Under the pieces are notes generated by a model. The model saw only the letters and a program-made list of their open reading frames with translations. It ran no database searches and was not told the DNA's origin. Both the position numbers and the translations under genes were made by a program. 34,677 bases of DNA, from contig PLBO01000067.1 in NCBI GenBank assembly GCA_003134555.1, positions 1 to 34,677 on the forward strand. The letters are read 5' to 3'. Of this stretch, positions 8,233-16,628 are shown piece by piece. Origin of the DNA: Actinomycetota bacterium. Its GTDB lineage: Bacteria > Actinomycetota > Acidimicrobiia > IMCC26256 > PALSA-610. The stretch's first letter is position 1; every line of letters starts with the position of its first letter.

Positions 8233-8334
8233 TTGGGCGCGAAACCCGGCGCGTGGGACCGGTTTTCCACCCAACAGTTGCGCGCAAAAACCGGCGCGTG
8301 GGACCGGTTTTCCACCCAACTGTTGGGCGCGAAA
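8233..8334. repeat. 45-bp direct tandem repeat (two full units, one partial)
   Basis: Units at 8233-8277 and 8278-8322 share an exact 30-base core (8246-8275 and 8291-8320), and a third partial unit starts at 8323 (TTGGGCGCGAAA, 8323-8334). The period is exactly 45 bases. Where units meet, CCCAAC-TG-TTGGG (8315-8327) and flanking TTTC/GAAA form an imperfect hairpin. The array fills most of the 147-base gap between the acyl-CoA synthetase and the first glycosyltransferase. No coding function is seen. Confidence 0.9.
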
Positions 8335-8342
8335 TGGGCGTG

Positions 8343-8348
8343 TACGAT
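8343..8348 (+). promoter_or_regulatory. -10 box for leaderless glycosyltransferase gene at 8357
   Basis: TACGAT fits TAnnnT and ends 8 bases before ATG 8357. There is no ribosome-binding site between them. It lies just after the tandem repeat array. Confidence 0.45.
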
Positions 8349-8356
8349 CGCCGGCC

Positions 8357-9697
8357 ATGGCCGAGGCGGAAGGGGGCGACCTCGCATCGCCCCGGTTCGC
8401 CCTCGCGCTCGCCGTCATCGCGCTCGTCGCGCTCGGGATCCGCATCGCGTTCGTGGTCGTGGTCGCGCCGCGAGTGCCCACGCTCGGCGACGCGAGCGCG
8501 TATCACCTCCTCGCCGAGCACCTCGCGCACGGCGGGGGCTACATCCGGCCGTTCGACGACCTGCTGCTCCACATCCAGCGGCCGACGGCGGAGTACCCGC
8601 CGCTGTTCCCCGCCCTGCTGTCGTTGCCGGCCCGCCTCGGCGCGCACTCCGTCGACCAGCAGCGCATCTTCCTGGCTTTCGTCGGCGCGGCCACCGTCGG
8701 GCTCGTCGGGCTGCTCGGCCGCAGGGTCGCATCCAGCACGGTCGGGCTCGTCGCGGCCGCCCTCGCGGCCGTCTACCCGATGCTCTTCCTCAGCGAGGCG
8801 ACGCTGATGGCCGAGTCGCTGTACGTCGCGCTGGTGGCGCTCCTGCTCCTGTGTGCCTACCGCGCGTACGACGATCCGAAGCCGGCTCGCTTCGTCGCGC
8901 TCGGCGCGGCCATAGGGCTCGCCACGCTGACCCGCGCCGAGGGCGCCCTGCTCGGTGTGGTGGTCGCGGTTCCGCTGGGCATGCTGCTGCGCGACCTCAC
9001 GGCGCGCGCCCGGATCGTGAAAGTCGCGATCGCGCTCGGCGTGGCCGTCGTCGTCGTGGCGCCGTGGACGATTCGCAACGCGGTGCGGTTCCACGAGTTC
9101 GTGCCGGTGTCGAACAACGTCGCCACCCTCGTCGACGGCGCGAACTGCGACGCGACCTACGGCGGCGCCCAGCTCGGCCTGTGGCGTGAGACCTTCTCGC
9201 AATTCGGCAACGCCGCCCGCGCGCTCCCGCAGGCGAAGGCCTGCTTCGAAGGATTCGACATCGCCGACCCGCACTTCGACGAGGCCAAGGCCGCGAGCGC
9301 GCACACGCGCGCGGGGACGAGCTATGCGCGCCACCACCTCGGCTCGCTCCCGAAGGTGACGGTCGTACGCGTGCTGCGCACCTGGGGGGTGTACGCACCC
9401 AGGCAGCAGGTGAGCTTCGAGTCGCTCGAAGGACGCCCGCGCGCGTGGGAGCTGCGCGGCACGTTCATGTACTGGGTGCTCGCGCCGCTCGCGATCGCCG
9501 GTGCCGTGCTGATGCGCCGCCGGCGGCGCTTGCTGTGGCCGCTCGTCGCGACCGCAGTGACCGTGACGATCGTCGCGGCGGCGACCTACGGCCAGCAACG
9601 CTTCCGGATCGCGGCGGAACCCGCGATCCTCGTTCTCGCCGCGGTCACCCTGGTCGAGCTCGGACGCGTCGCGCGCACCCGTTCGGTGGCACCGTGA
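8357..9697 (+). CDS. GT39/ArnT-like membrane glycosyltransferase, paralogue A
   Basis: A 446-residue polytopic membrane protein with GT-C features, likely using a polyprenyl-phosphate sugar on the outer face of the membrane. After the first helix comes the acidic motif GDASAYHLLAEHLAHGGGY, then EYPPLFPALLSLPARLG, which corresponds to the HPPL motif of GT39/PMT-like enzymes. About eight to ten helices can be seen, then a soluble stretch with DGANCDATYGG and a final segment TYGQQRFRIAAEPAILVLAA. These landmarks recur in the genes at 13376-14719 and 25749-27125, which are clearly paralogues. ATG 8357 is the only sensible start and is supported by the adjacent -10 box. Sugar and acceptor are unknown. 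Confidence 0.85.
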   Translation: MAEAEGGDLASPRFALALAVIALVALGIRIAFVVVVAPRVPTLGDASAYHLLAEHLAHGGGYIRPFDDLLLHIQRPTAEYPPLFPALLSLPARLGAHSVDQQRIFLAFVGAATVGLVGLLGRRVASSTVGLVAAALAAVYPMLFLSEATLMAESLYVALVALLLLCAYRAYDDPKPARFVALGAAIGLATLTRAEGALLGVVVAVPLGMLLRDLTARARIVKVAIALGVAVVVVAPWTIRNAVRFHEFVPVSNNVATLVDGANCDATYGGAQLGLWRETFSQFGNAARALPQAKACFEGFDIADPHFDEAKAASAHTRAGTSYARHHLGSLPKVTVVRVLRTWGVYAPRQQVSFESLEGRPRAWELRGTFMYWVLAPLAIAGAVLMRRRRRLLWPLVATAVTVTIVAAATYGQQRFRIAAEPAILVLAAVTLVELGRVARTRSVAP

Positions 9698-9710
9698 CAT
9701 TCCGCGCATT

Positions 9711-11495
9711 TCAATGGGTCGGCGAGACGAAGACCACGAAGCCGTCTCCGATCGCTTGAAGTCGGCCGAGCTCGTCGACGTCTTTTCGATTGGCGCCGTC
9801 GTCGACGAAGGCGCTCCGTGCGTAGTTGGAATCGGCCACGAGCCGCTCCGATGCCTTGGCGCCGACTTCGGCACGGATCTGCTCGTCGAGCGTACGGACG
9901 CGTGCTCGTTGCTCGGTCGTGAGCGGATCGAAGGTGGCGACGACCCGCGAGTTGGCGGGCGCGTGCCATCCGGCGTCGATTTCGGGAATCGCAACCATCG
10001 TGATGACGGCGTCGACTTGGTCCGGGCTCGCCAAGCGCCAGCTGCCGTACATGAGGAGTGCGTCCGGTCCCCGATCGCTGAAGACGTGGAAGCCGCGCGT
10101 TGCGAGGGCGACGAACAGTCCGCTGGTCGGCGCCGAAAGCGTGCGGCGGTCGACGCTGCGTACGAGGTAACGCCGATCGCGGTCGAGCGCGGAGGCGGTC
10201 GGCCGCGCGACCGCGCCGATCGCCGTCGAGACGGGTGCGAACGGCAAAGGCGCGGGTAGCGCGAACAACTCGACCACGGCCACCGCGAGCATGCCGGTGA
10301 CGGCGACGCCTTGCGTGACGGCATGGATCCTGCGTCGGCCGAGGCTGAAGAGCAGCGACCATGCGATCGAGAGGTAGGTGAGCGCGGCGACGCCGCGCCA
10401 CCATCGCAGAACATACGGAGCGAAGATGCCTGTGACCCGCGCGGTCGCGGCCACCGCGATCGCGATTGCAATCAGGCTGACGATCGCCAACCGCGCGGCT
10501 TGCTTCGCGCCCCGCTTGTTTGCCCACAATCCGGCGGCTACGACCATCACGATTGTCGCGTCGGCCCAGATCGTCGAAGCCGTTTGCTCGAGGCCCGGCC
10601 CGGTGCTCTCGTGGCCGGTTACCCACGGCCCGAACGGCCGCAACTGTTCGCCCATCGTGTCGAAGGCTCGTGACCAACCCGCAGCCGGTTCCGGCGGGTG
10701 CCGAACGTACGCGAGCAACGATGAGACGTTGCCGGGAGTCCCGGTCAGTTGTTGGACGATCACCGGCGCCCACAGGGCGGCTCCGACGAGACCGGCCAGA
10801 AGCAAGGGTCGTCGAAACAGGGATTGCCGACCCGCGTGCGGTTCGTGGTCAACAGGTCGGCGGCGCCGGCGGTTCACGGTCCAGCCAACCGCCGCACCTA
10901 GGGCAACAAGGAGCAAGCCGCCCACCAACGGCATGTAGCCGAAGTGGATCTGCGCGACGAACGAGCCCACACCCACGGCGACGGGAAGCATCGCAAGGTC
11001 GCCGCACAGTACTGACCACACGAGCCCGAGAAACACGACGGACGGAAGGAATGCAACCCATGGATTCCAGGGGTCGATCAGCATGCCCGGACCGAGCGCG
11101 CGGGTGACGAGCGCGACCATCAACCCGGCGAGCACTGCGCCGGTGTCGCCGCCTCGTCGGAAACCGATGAGCACGACACCGATCGCCGAAACGAGGTTGA
11201 TGACGCCCACGCCGACGAGCACGCCGTTGTTGCCGAGCGCTCGATACCACGGAGCCAGCGTCCAGAACAGCAGCGGACCGGGATGCGCCCAACCCCAACG
11301 AGACCACGCGCCGAGCAACGGCGTGTGTGATCCACCGACGTCGCGAATCCGGAGCAACTCGAGACCTTGGTCGCTGCTCGGATGCCAATGACGGCCCACG
11401 ACTGAGATGATCGTCACGAGAAACGGCACCGCGACCAGCGACATCGCCAGCCACGGCAACATGAACTTGCGGCTCCACGTTCGCGCTTGTGCCAT
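9711..11495 (-). CDS. Large GT-C-like membrane protein, HPGP family, paralogue 1
   Basis: A 594-residue protein with about eleven hydrophobic segments and a soluble C-terminal third. After helix 1 it carries RHWHPSSDQGLELLRIRDV, then TPLLGAWSRWGWAHPGPLLF and DPWNPWVAFLP. The gene at 14733-16628 has the same landmarks (IRVRDV, PLIGLAGR, HPGPLSFY, LPWNPYLPVL) and a matching C-terminal stretch (VATFDPLTTEQRARVRTL here, VAAFDPRSDAERAEFDRL there), so they are paralogues. The family occurs in actinobacteria as an uncharacterised GT-C-like group; acidic residues in the first external loop suggest glycosyl transfer, but this is inferred. ATG 11495 begins just before the first helix; the longer open frame upstream lacks membrane character. 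It converges on the preceding gene with a 13-base gap. Confidence 0.75.
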   Translation of the reverse strand: MAQARTWSRKFMLPWLAMSLVAVPFLVTIISVVGRHWHPSSDQGLELLRIRDVGGSHTPLLGAWSRWGWAHPGPLLFWTLAPWYRALGNNGVLVGVGVINLVSAIGVVLIGFRRGGDTGAVLAGLMVALVTRALGPGMLIDPWNPWVAFLPSVVFLGLVWSVLCGDLAMLPVAVGVGSFVAQIHFGYMPLVGGLLLVALGAAVGWTVNRRRRRPVDHEPHAGRQSLFRRPLLLAGLVGAALWAPVIVQQLTGTPGNVSSLLAYVRHPPEPAAGWSRAFDTMGEQLRPFGPWVTGHESTGPGLEQTASTIWADATIVMVVAAGLWANKRGAKQAARLAIVSLIAIAIAVAATARVTGIFAPYVLRWWRGVAALTYLSIAWSLLFSLGRRRIHAVTQGVAVTGMLAVAVVELFALPAPLPFAPVSTAIGAVARPTASALDRDRRYLVRSVDRRTLSAPTSGLFVALATRGFHVFSDRGPDALLMYGSWRLASPDQVDAVITMVAIPEIDAGWHAPANSRVVATFDPLTTEQRARVRTLDEQIRAEVGAKASERLVADSNYARSAFVDDGANRKDVDELGRLQAIGDGFVVFVSPTH

Positions 11496-11640
11496 AGGGA
11501 CGCGTTTCGCGCTCGGTTCGACGGGCTGAAAGTACCGAAGGAGGTGATAGCCGAGCGTTAGCTCGTTCAGCCACCTTACGCGTGACGCGGTTTGGCAACG
11601 CTTACGGGGGCCACCGGGGACCACTGGGTAGGCTCCGAAC
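11496..11640. promoter_or_regulatory. Divergent intergenic region with -10 box, hairpin and anti-SD-like element
   Basis: For the rightward gene, TAGGCT (11629-11634) ends 6 bases before GTG 11641, a leaderless pattern. For the leftward gene no clear -10 close to ATG 11495 is seen, so it may have a leader. That leader would contain the complement of AAGGAGGTGAT (11538-11548), that is a perfect anti-Shine-Dalgarno string, next to a small hairpin CGAGC-GTTA-GCTCG (11552-11565). Confidence 0.4.
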
Positions 11641-11964
11641 GTGCTTTGGTTCGAGCGGAAGGTCGTCGGCACGCTCATGAGCCCGACGCTCGACGCGGAC
11701 GCCCGCGCGGCCATCGAGTCGTATGTCGCGACGACATTGCACTCCATGCCCGAGTATTTGCGCGCCGGCGTCGCCGCGGAAACGATCGTGCTCGGTAGTT
11801 GGTCGTGGCTCGAGGACCGCGTCGGCCACCTCGACGAACACCGCATCCGCGCCCGTATCGCGCGCTGGAAGGCCAGCAAGATCGATCCGATCCGCCAGTA
11901 CGTTCGGCTGCTGGAATCACTCGTGCTGTTCGCCGAGAACGAGCTCGCACCGGACGGCGCATGA
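11641..11964 (+). CDS. Small protein encoded with a GMC flavoprotein
   Basis: A 107-residue, mostly helical soluble protein that I do not recognise. It begins LWFERKVVGTLMSPTLDADA, has no signal peptide or membrane helix, and contains the charged segment DEHRIRARIARWKASKIDPI. Its stop overlaps the start of the GMC oxidoreductase as ATGA, so the two are translationally coupled, as expected for subunits of one enzyme. Several bacterial GMC dehydrogenases, for example gluconate 2-dehydrogenase, have a separate small subunit; this may be a distant analogue, but no sequence motif proves it. The GTG start is supported by TAGGCT six bases upstream. Confidence 0.7.
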   Translation: MLWFERKVVGTLMSPTLDADARAAIESYVATTLHSMPEYLRAGVAAETIVLGSWSWLEDRVGHLDEHRIRARIARWKASKIDPIRQYVRLLESLVLFAENELAPDGA

Positions 11965-13397
11965 AGCCGCCGGTCGAGACCGTCGACACCGACGTCCTCA
12001 TCATCGGATCAGGCGCGGGCGGCGCCGTCACCGCGGCCACGCTCGCGCGCGCCGGCCGCACCGTGACCGTGCTCGAAGAGGGCCCCTGGGTCGACCCCGA
12101 CGCGTTGGAGCCGTTCTCGCTACAGGAGATGGTCGCGAAGTACCGCCACGGCGGTTCGTGCGCGGCGCTGGGGCGACCCGCGATCGCGTTTGCCGAAGGC
12201 CGGTGCGTCGGCGGGAGCACCGAGATCAACAGCGGCCTCTACCACCGCCTACCGCCCGAGCTCGCCGAGGAATGGCAGCGCGACTACCGGATCGACGAGT
12301 TCGGACCGGAGGTGCTCGGCCGCTACGCCGAACGTATCGAGCAGGAGTTGGCGGTCTCGCGCCTGCCCGGCCCGCCGCCGGAGTCGTCGGCCGTGCTCGA
12401 GCGCGGCGCCACGAAACTCGGTTGGCGCTCGGTCGAGTTCGCGCGCGTCTTCCGCTACGAATCGAACGGCCGGGCGGTGAAGCAGACGATGGCGCGGACG
12501 CTGCTCCCAACCGCGATCGAAGCTGGCGCGCGCGTCGTCGCCGATTGCCGCGTCGCCCGGCTCGTGCGCAGCGGGAGCCGGATCGTGGGGGCACGCTGCG
12601 AGCAGACGCTCCCCGACGGCACGTCGCGCCCGCTGCTCGTCCGCGCCGACCACGTGTTCGTGTGCGCGGGCGCGACCCAGACGCCCGCGTTGCTGCAGCG
12701 CAGCGGCATCCGCTCGAACATCGGCCGGGGCTTGAAGATGCACCCCACGGTCAAGATCGCGGCCCGTTTCGATTCGCCGATCGATCACGGCGACGTACCC
12801 ATGCACCGCGTCACCGAATTCTCGCCCGGACTCACGATCGGCGGGTCGGCGAGTCGCCGCGGTCATGTCGCGCTCGCGCTCGCCGACTCCGACGCCGACT
12901 ACGCCGACGCGCTCGCCCATTGGGACAACGTCGCCGTGTACTACGCCGCGATCCGCAGCGAGGGCTCGGGCCGGGTGATCGCGCTTCCGGGCTTGCGGTC
13001 GCCGCTCGTCACTTACCAACTCACCGAAGGTGACATGAGCCGGCTCGCCCGCGCCCTCGTGCATCTCGGTGAGGTGCTGCTCGCGGCGGGCGCGATCGAG
13101 CTGTACCCGTCGGTGACGGGCGGGGTCGTCGCCCGTGGGCCGGAAGACCTCGTGCACTGGTGGGACGCGCTGACGCGCAACCGGGCGAACCTGATGACCG
13201 TGCACCTCACGTCGACGGTACGCATCGGTGAGAACCGGTCGCGGACGGGCGCCGACAGCTTCGGGCGCGTCTGGGGCTTCGACAACCTGCGGGTGAACGA
13301 CGCGTCACTGCTGCCGGAGGCGCCCGGCGTCAATCCGCAGGGCCCGATCATGGCGGTCGTGGCCCGCAACAGCGATCACTTCCTGGCCGACGCGTAG
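11961..13397 (+). CDS. GMC-family FAD-dependent oxidoreductase
   Basis: A 478-residue flavoprotein of the glucose-methanol-choline family, which oxidises alcohols or sugars. The FAD-binding dinucleotide fold is at the N-terminus (DVLIIGSGAGGAVTAATLAR, ending at EEG near residue 37), followed by GRCVGGSTEINSGLYHRLP, the GMC FAD-contact segment, and the C-terminal block DASLLPEAPGVNPQGPIMAV. The active-site region is HLTSTVRIGENR, a variant of the usual H..GT.RMG. No signal peptide is present, so it is cytoplasmic unless carried by a partner. The gene overlaps the upstream small gene by 4 bases and the downstream convergent gene by 22. It lies inside the glycan cluster, so a sugar or lipid-sugar substrate is possible. 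Confidence 0.88.
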   Translation: MKPPVETVDTDVLIIGSGAGGAVTAATLARAGRTVTVLEEGPWVDPDALEPFSLQEMVAKYRHGGSCAALGRPAIAFAEGRCVGGSTEINSGLYHRLPPELAEEWQRDYRIDEFGPEVLGRYAERIEQELAVSRLPGPPPESSAVLERGATKLGWRSVEFARVFRYESNGRAVKQTMARTLLPTAIEAGARVVADCRVARLVRSGSRIVGARCEQTLPDGTSRPLLVRADHVFVCAGATQTPALLQRSGIRSNIGRGLKMHPTVKIAARFDSPIDHGDVPMHRVTEFSPGLTIGGSASRRGHVALALADSDADYADALAHWDNVAVYYAAIRSEGSGRVIALPGLRSPLVTYQLTEGDMSRLARALVHLGEVLLAAGAIELYPSVTGGVVARGPEDLVHWWDALTRNRANLMTVHLTSTVRIGENRSRTGADSFGRVWGFDNLRVNDASLLPEAPGVNPQGPIMAVVARNSDHFLADA

Positions 13398-14719
13398 GTA
13401 CTGCGCAGCCGTGTTCGCGCGGTATCGATCGCGGCGACGATCGCAACCGCGGCGAGCACCGCGAGCGCGGGCTCCGCGGTCGTGCGGAAGCGGGTGCTCG
13501 CGTAGGTGACGAGAACGGTCACGAGCACCACGGCGATCGGTGCGATCAACGGGTACACGGGCGGAGCGCGGTCGCCGGTGGCACGGGCCCGTCCGCGCAG
13601 TACGACCACACCCCCGATCGACAGCAACGCCACGACCCAGAAGCTGTAGAGCGCGGCCCACGAGATCCAGATCGGATCGCGACCCTCGACGTACCAATCG
13701 GCGCGGACGTACAGCGAGGGTTTGTAGAGGCCGACGATGCGCAACAGCCGCACGCCCTCCACCACCGGCAGCCGGCTCAGGTGTCCGCGCACGTATGCCA
13801 GCGCCTCGCGCCGGTACACGACGCCTTCCTGCGACTCGTCGTCTCGGAGCGTCAGACCTTCCTTCTGCGCGATCGCGGCCGCGCACTGGATGTCGAAGTA
13901 GCCCTGGAAGTCGCCGTAGTACACAGAGTCGCAGTTTGCGGATGCGAGGAGCGGGTCGACCTGCGCACTCAGAAGAATCGGGTGCACGAAGCGCGTGGCG
14001 TTGTAGATAGTCCACGGTGCGATCACGATCGCCGCCGCGACGACCGCCGCGCCGAGCCAACGCAATCGCTCGCGCCACGCGCGATCGCGCGTCGTCCACA
14101 CGAGCGGCACGACGAGGAACGGTACGAGCAAGATCAGTTCGGAACGGGCGAGCGCGCCCGCGCCGCATCCGATACCGACGAGCACGAGGCGCCGCCAGCT
14201 CGGTCGCTGCCAATAGCGGTACGCGAGCAACAACGTGGCGGTCGCCGCGAACATCGAGAGGGTCTCGGCCTCGAGCATCCCGTCGGGCGCCCACATGTTC
14301 GGGTACACCGCCGCGATCACCGCGGCGACGATCCCCACTCGCGCGCCGCCGACCGCGCGCCCGAGCAGCCCCACGAGCCAAACGGTTGCCGTGCCGAGCA
14401 GGCACGACCAGAGCAGGTGCGCGAGGACGCTCTTCATCCCGAGCACCGACGGGACCGCGAGGAACACGATGTAGAGGGGCGGGTGCTCGGCCGCGGCGCG
14501 GTGCAACCCCGACTTCACGAAGAACGGAGATATGAAGCCCTTGCCGTCGGCGAGGAGGTTCGCGGCGCCGTGGTAGAAGAACGCGTCGCCGTGCGGGTCG
14601 AAGTTGCGGCGCGAGATGAGCACGTACGCGACCCGCACCGCGAGCGCGGCCACGACGACCAGCATCAATGCCGGCCGAAACCAACGTGGGTCGCGCTCGG
14701 CCGGATCGGCGCATTCCAT
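13376..14719 (-). CDS. GT39/ArnT-like membrane glycosyltransferase, paralogue B
   Basis: A 447-residue paralogue of the genes at 8357 and 25749. It shows GDAFFYHGAANLLADGKGF after the first helix, AEHPPLYIVFLAVP (the HPPL motif), PWTIYNATRF, the ANCDSVYYG signature and the end segment TYASTRFRTTAEPALAVLAAV. It has about nine membrane helices. ATG 14719 gives a natural N-terminus of about 15 polar residues before the first helix. It is the last gene of a tight leftward run (18729 to 13376), 13 bases after the HPGP-family gene. Its stop lies inside the 3' end of the convergent GMC gene. Sugar donor and acceptor are unknown. Confidence 0.84.
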   Translation of the reverse strand: MECADPAERDPRWFRPALMLVVVAALAVRVAYVLISRRNFDPHGDAFFYHGAANLLADGKGFISPFFVKSGLHRAAAEHPPLYIVFLAVPSVLGMKSVLAHLLWSCLLGTATVWLVGLLGRAVGGARVGIVAAVIAAVYPNMWAPDGMLEAETLSMFAATATLLLAYRYWQRPSWRRLVLVGIGCGAGALARSELILLVPFLVVPLVWTTRDRAWRERLRWLGAAVVAAAIVIAPWTIYNATRFVHPILLSAQVDPLLASANCDSVYYGDFQGYFDIQCAAAIAQKEGLTLRDDESQEGVVYRREALAYVRGHLSRLPVVEGVRLLRIVGLYKPSLYVRADWYVEGRDPIWISWAALYSFWVVALLSIGGVVVLRGRARATGDRAPPVYPLIAPIAVVLVTVLVTYASTRFRTTAEPALAVLAAVAIVAAIDTARTRLRSTYASARK

Positions 14720-14732
14720 TCGTCGCGCTCGA

Positions 14733-16628
14733 TCAGCCGATTCGGGGCGGACCGATGAAGACCGCCATGGGCATGCCGAGGCCGAGCATCTGCGAGATCA
14801 AGCGCTGTGTGCTCACGGGCACACGCGGCGCGAGCGCGAGCATGAACAGGTTGTCGTCGATTTGCGCGACGAGATCGCCGAGCCCGGCACCGCGGAGCTC
14901 GCCGGCCACCTCTGCGTGCAGCCGGTCGAACTCCGCCCGTTCGGCATCGGATCGAGGGTCGAACGCGGCCACCTGCGAGAAGCGCCCATCGCGACGCCAG
15001 TTCGCGATGTCGGGCCCCGTCGCGAGGTGCACTTCGAGCGCAGGCGTACGGTCGTCGATCACGTGATAGCGGGTCGCGCCGGGCCGGAAGGACTCCGCGG
15101 CACGCACATCGAAGCCGCGGCGGTCGAGCTCGTTCAGCAACCCGAAGCCGGCCGAGCCGATCGCCTGCGCGTCGGGCAGCCAGGTCACGAGATACGGCCC
15201 GCGATCGCCGCCGACCCGGCGGCGGCCGAGCTGCGTGAGCGCGTCGGCGGTCGGCACGACCAGCGCCCCGAGCGACTCGTTGATGCGCGGTGTCTGCACC
15301 GTGACACTCGACGCCTGGAACGCGAACGCGACGCTCGCGATCAACGTCACGGCCGCGAGCGCGGCCGCGCCGGCCGGCGCGAGGTTGCGGAGCATGCGAT
15401 GGTCGGCGCCGATCCGAGCGCGTAGGAGCTCGACCGCGGTCCAACCGATCGCGAACAGCATGAGCGCAACGAGTCCCCATGCCCAGAGCATCAGATAGAA
15501 CCAGACCGTTCCGAAGATCCGCGCCGACGACACCAACCCGAGCGCGAGCGCGGCAACGATCACGGCGTCGAGCAGGAGGAGCACGCGCCGGCGAAGCCGC
15601 CACGCGACGATCACCGACGCGCCGAACACGATCAGGAGGAGGACGCCGGGAAGCCGGGAGCCGGTGACCTCGAGCGCGCCGCTGTCGCGGACCAGTGTCT
15701 GGCTGAGCAGCTTCCACGGATCGAGCTGCGACAACAACACGTCGACGCCGCGACCGAATCCGATGGGCGAGGTCGACGAGGGCGGGTGGCTGAAGTAGTC
15801 GCGGATGATGCCGAGATTTCCCGGCGAATGCGCGAATTGGTCGATGACCGGGGGGATCCACAGCACGACGCCGGCCGCGACGCTGATTCCGCCCCACCGC
15901 CAGAGCGCGCGACGCGCGTCGGCATCGCCCCGGCGCTTGAACGCGGACCGTCCGACCATGACCACGGTGACGAGTACCAGCCCGCCGATCAATCCGAGAT
16001 ACGAGATGTGAGTCTGCATGCAGAACGATCCGGCGAACACGAGGATGGGAAGCATCGCCAGATCGTCCGCGAGCACGGACCACACCGCGAGCACGAACAC
16101 GAACCACCACAGCACGGGTAGGTACGGATTCCAGGGCAGGGTCAGGAGGAACGCGCCGTACGCGCGCGTCAGCACCGCGAGCACCGCGGCGATCCCGAGC
16201 AGGAGCGGACGGCCACCTCGCCGCAGGGCCATCCAGAGCGCAAGCCCCATCGCCACGACGTCGAGCACGACGTTGGCGGCGAACAATCCGTACGACGAGC
16301 CCCCGAGGAGTTTCCATACGGGCCAGAGCGCGTAGAAGCTCAGTGGTCCGGGATGACTCCCACCGTTCGGCCCGAACGGTCCGATGCGACCGGCCAACCC
16401 GATGAGCGGCGGGTGACTCGTGACGTCGCGCACGCGGATCTCGGTCTGCGCCATGTCGAGCAGCGGATACCAGTGGGGACGTCGCAGTTGAACGAGCGCG
16501 ACCACGAGCGGGAACGCGAGGACGACGATCAGCGCCGCGAAGAGCAGGGCCGTAGCACCGCGGAGCCGGCGATCCGGCGGCAGGCGACGCGCATCGACCG
16601 GCGAATCGAGCACGATGTCGTCGATCAC
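14733..16628 (-). CDS. Large GT-C-like membrane protein, HPGP family, paralogue 2
   Basis: A 631-residue polytopic protein, about eleven helices, related to the gene at 9711-11495. The first external loop reads HWYPLLDMAQTEIRVRDV, followed by GGSHPGPLSFYALWPVWKLL and LPWNPYLPVLWW; the soluble C-terminal region includes VAAFDPRSDAERAEFDRLHA. Acidic residues in the first loop are a GT-C hallmark, so transfer from a lipid-linked sugar is likely but unproven. The start is GTG 16628, overlapping the upstream epimerase stop as GTGA. This places it in the same translation-coupled operon and gives a short cytoplasmic N-terminus with an Arg-rich stretch before helix 1. Confidence 0.78.
   Translation of the reverse strand: MIDDIVLDSPVDARRLPPDRRLRGATALLFAALIVVLAFPLVVALVQLRRPHWYPLLDMAQTEIRVRDVTSHPPLIGLAGRIGPFGPNGGSHPGPLSFYALWPVWKLLGGSSYGLFAANVVLDVVAMGLALWMALRRGGRPLLLGIAAVLAVLTRAYGAFLLTLPWNPYLPVLWWFVFVLAVWSVLADDLAMLPILVFAGSFCMQTHISYLGLIGGLVLVTVVMVGRSAFKRRGDADARRALWRWGGISVAAGVVLWIPPVIDQFAHSPGNLGIIRDYFSHPPSSTSPIGFGRGVDVLLSQLDPWKLLSQTLVRDSGALEVTGSRLPGVLLLIVFGASVIVAWRLRRRVLLLLDAVIVAALALGLVSSARIFGTVWFYLMLWAWGLVALMLFAIGWTAVELLRARIGADHRMLRNLAPAGAAALAAVTLIASVAFAFQASSVTVQTPRINESLGALVVPTADALTQLGRRRVGGDRGPYLVTWLPDAQAIGSAGFGLLNELDRRGFDVRAAESFRPGATRYHVIDDRTPALEVHLATGPDIANWRRDGRFSQVAAFDPRSDAERAEFDRLHAEVAGELRGAGLGDLVAQIDDNLFMLALAPRVPVSTQRLISQMLGLGMPMAVFIGPPRIG

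Noticed and set aside
8233-8334. CRISPR array
   Set aside because: Units are contiguous with a 45-base period and no variable spacers, and no cas genes are present.
8051-10471. A long minus-strand open frame across the acyl-CoA synthetase end, the tandem repeat and the first glycosyltransferase
   Set aside because: Its translation is low-complexity Arg/Ser/Asp-rich and it spans several well-supported genes and a repeat, so it is not real.
11530-11560. Fragment of a 16S rRNA gene end
   Set aside because: Only about 16 bases resemble the 16S tail, with a two-base gap; too short to call a ribosomal fragment.
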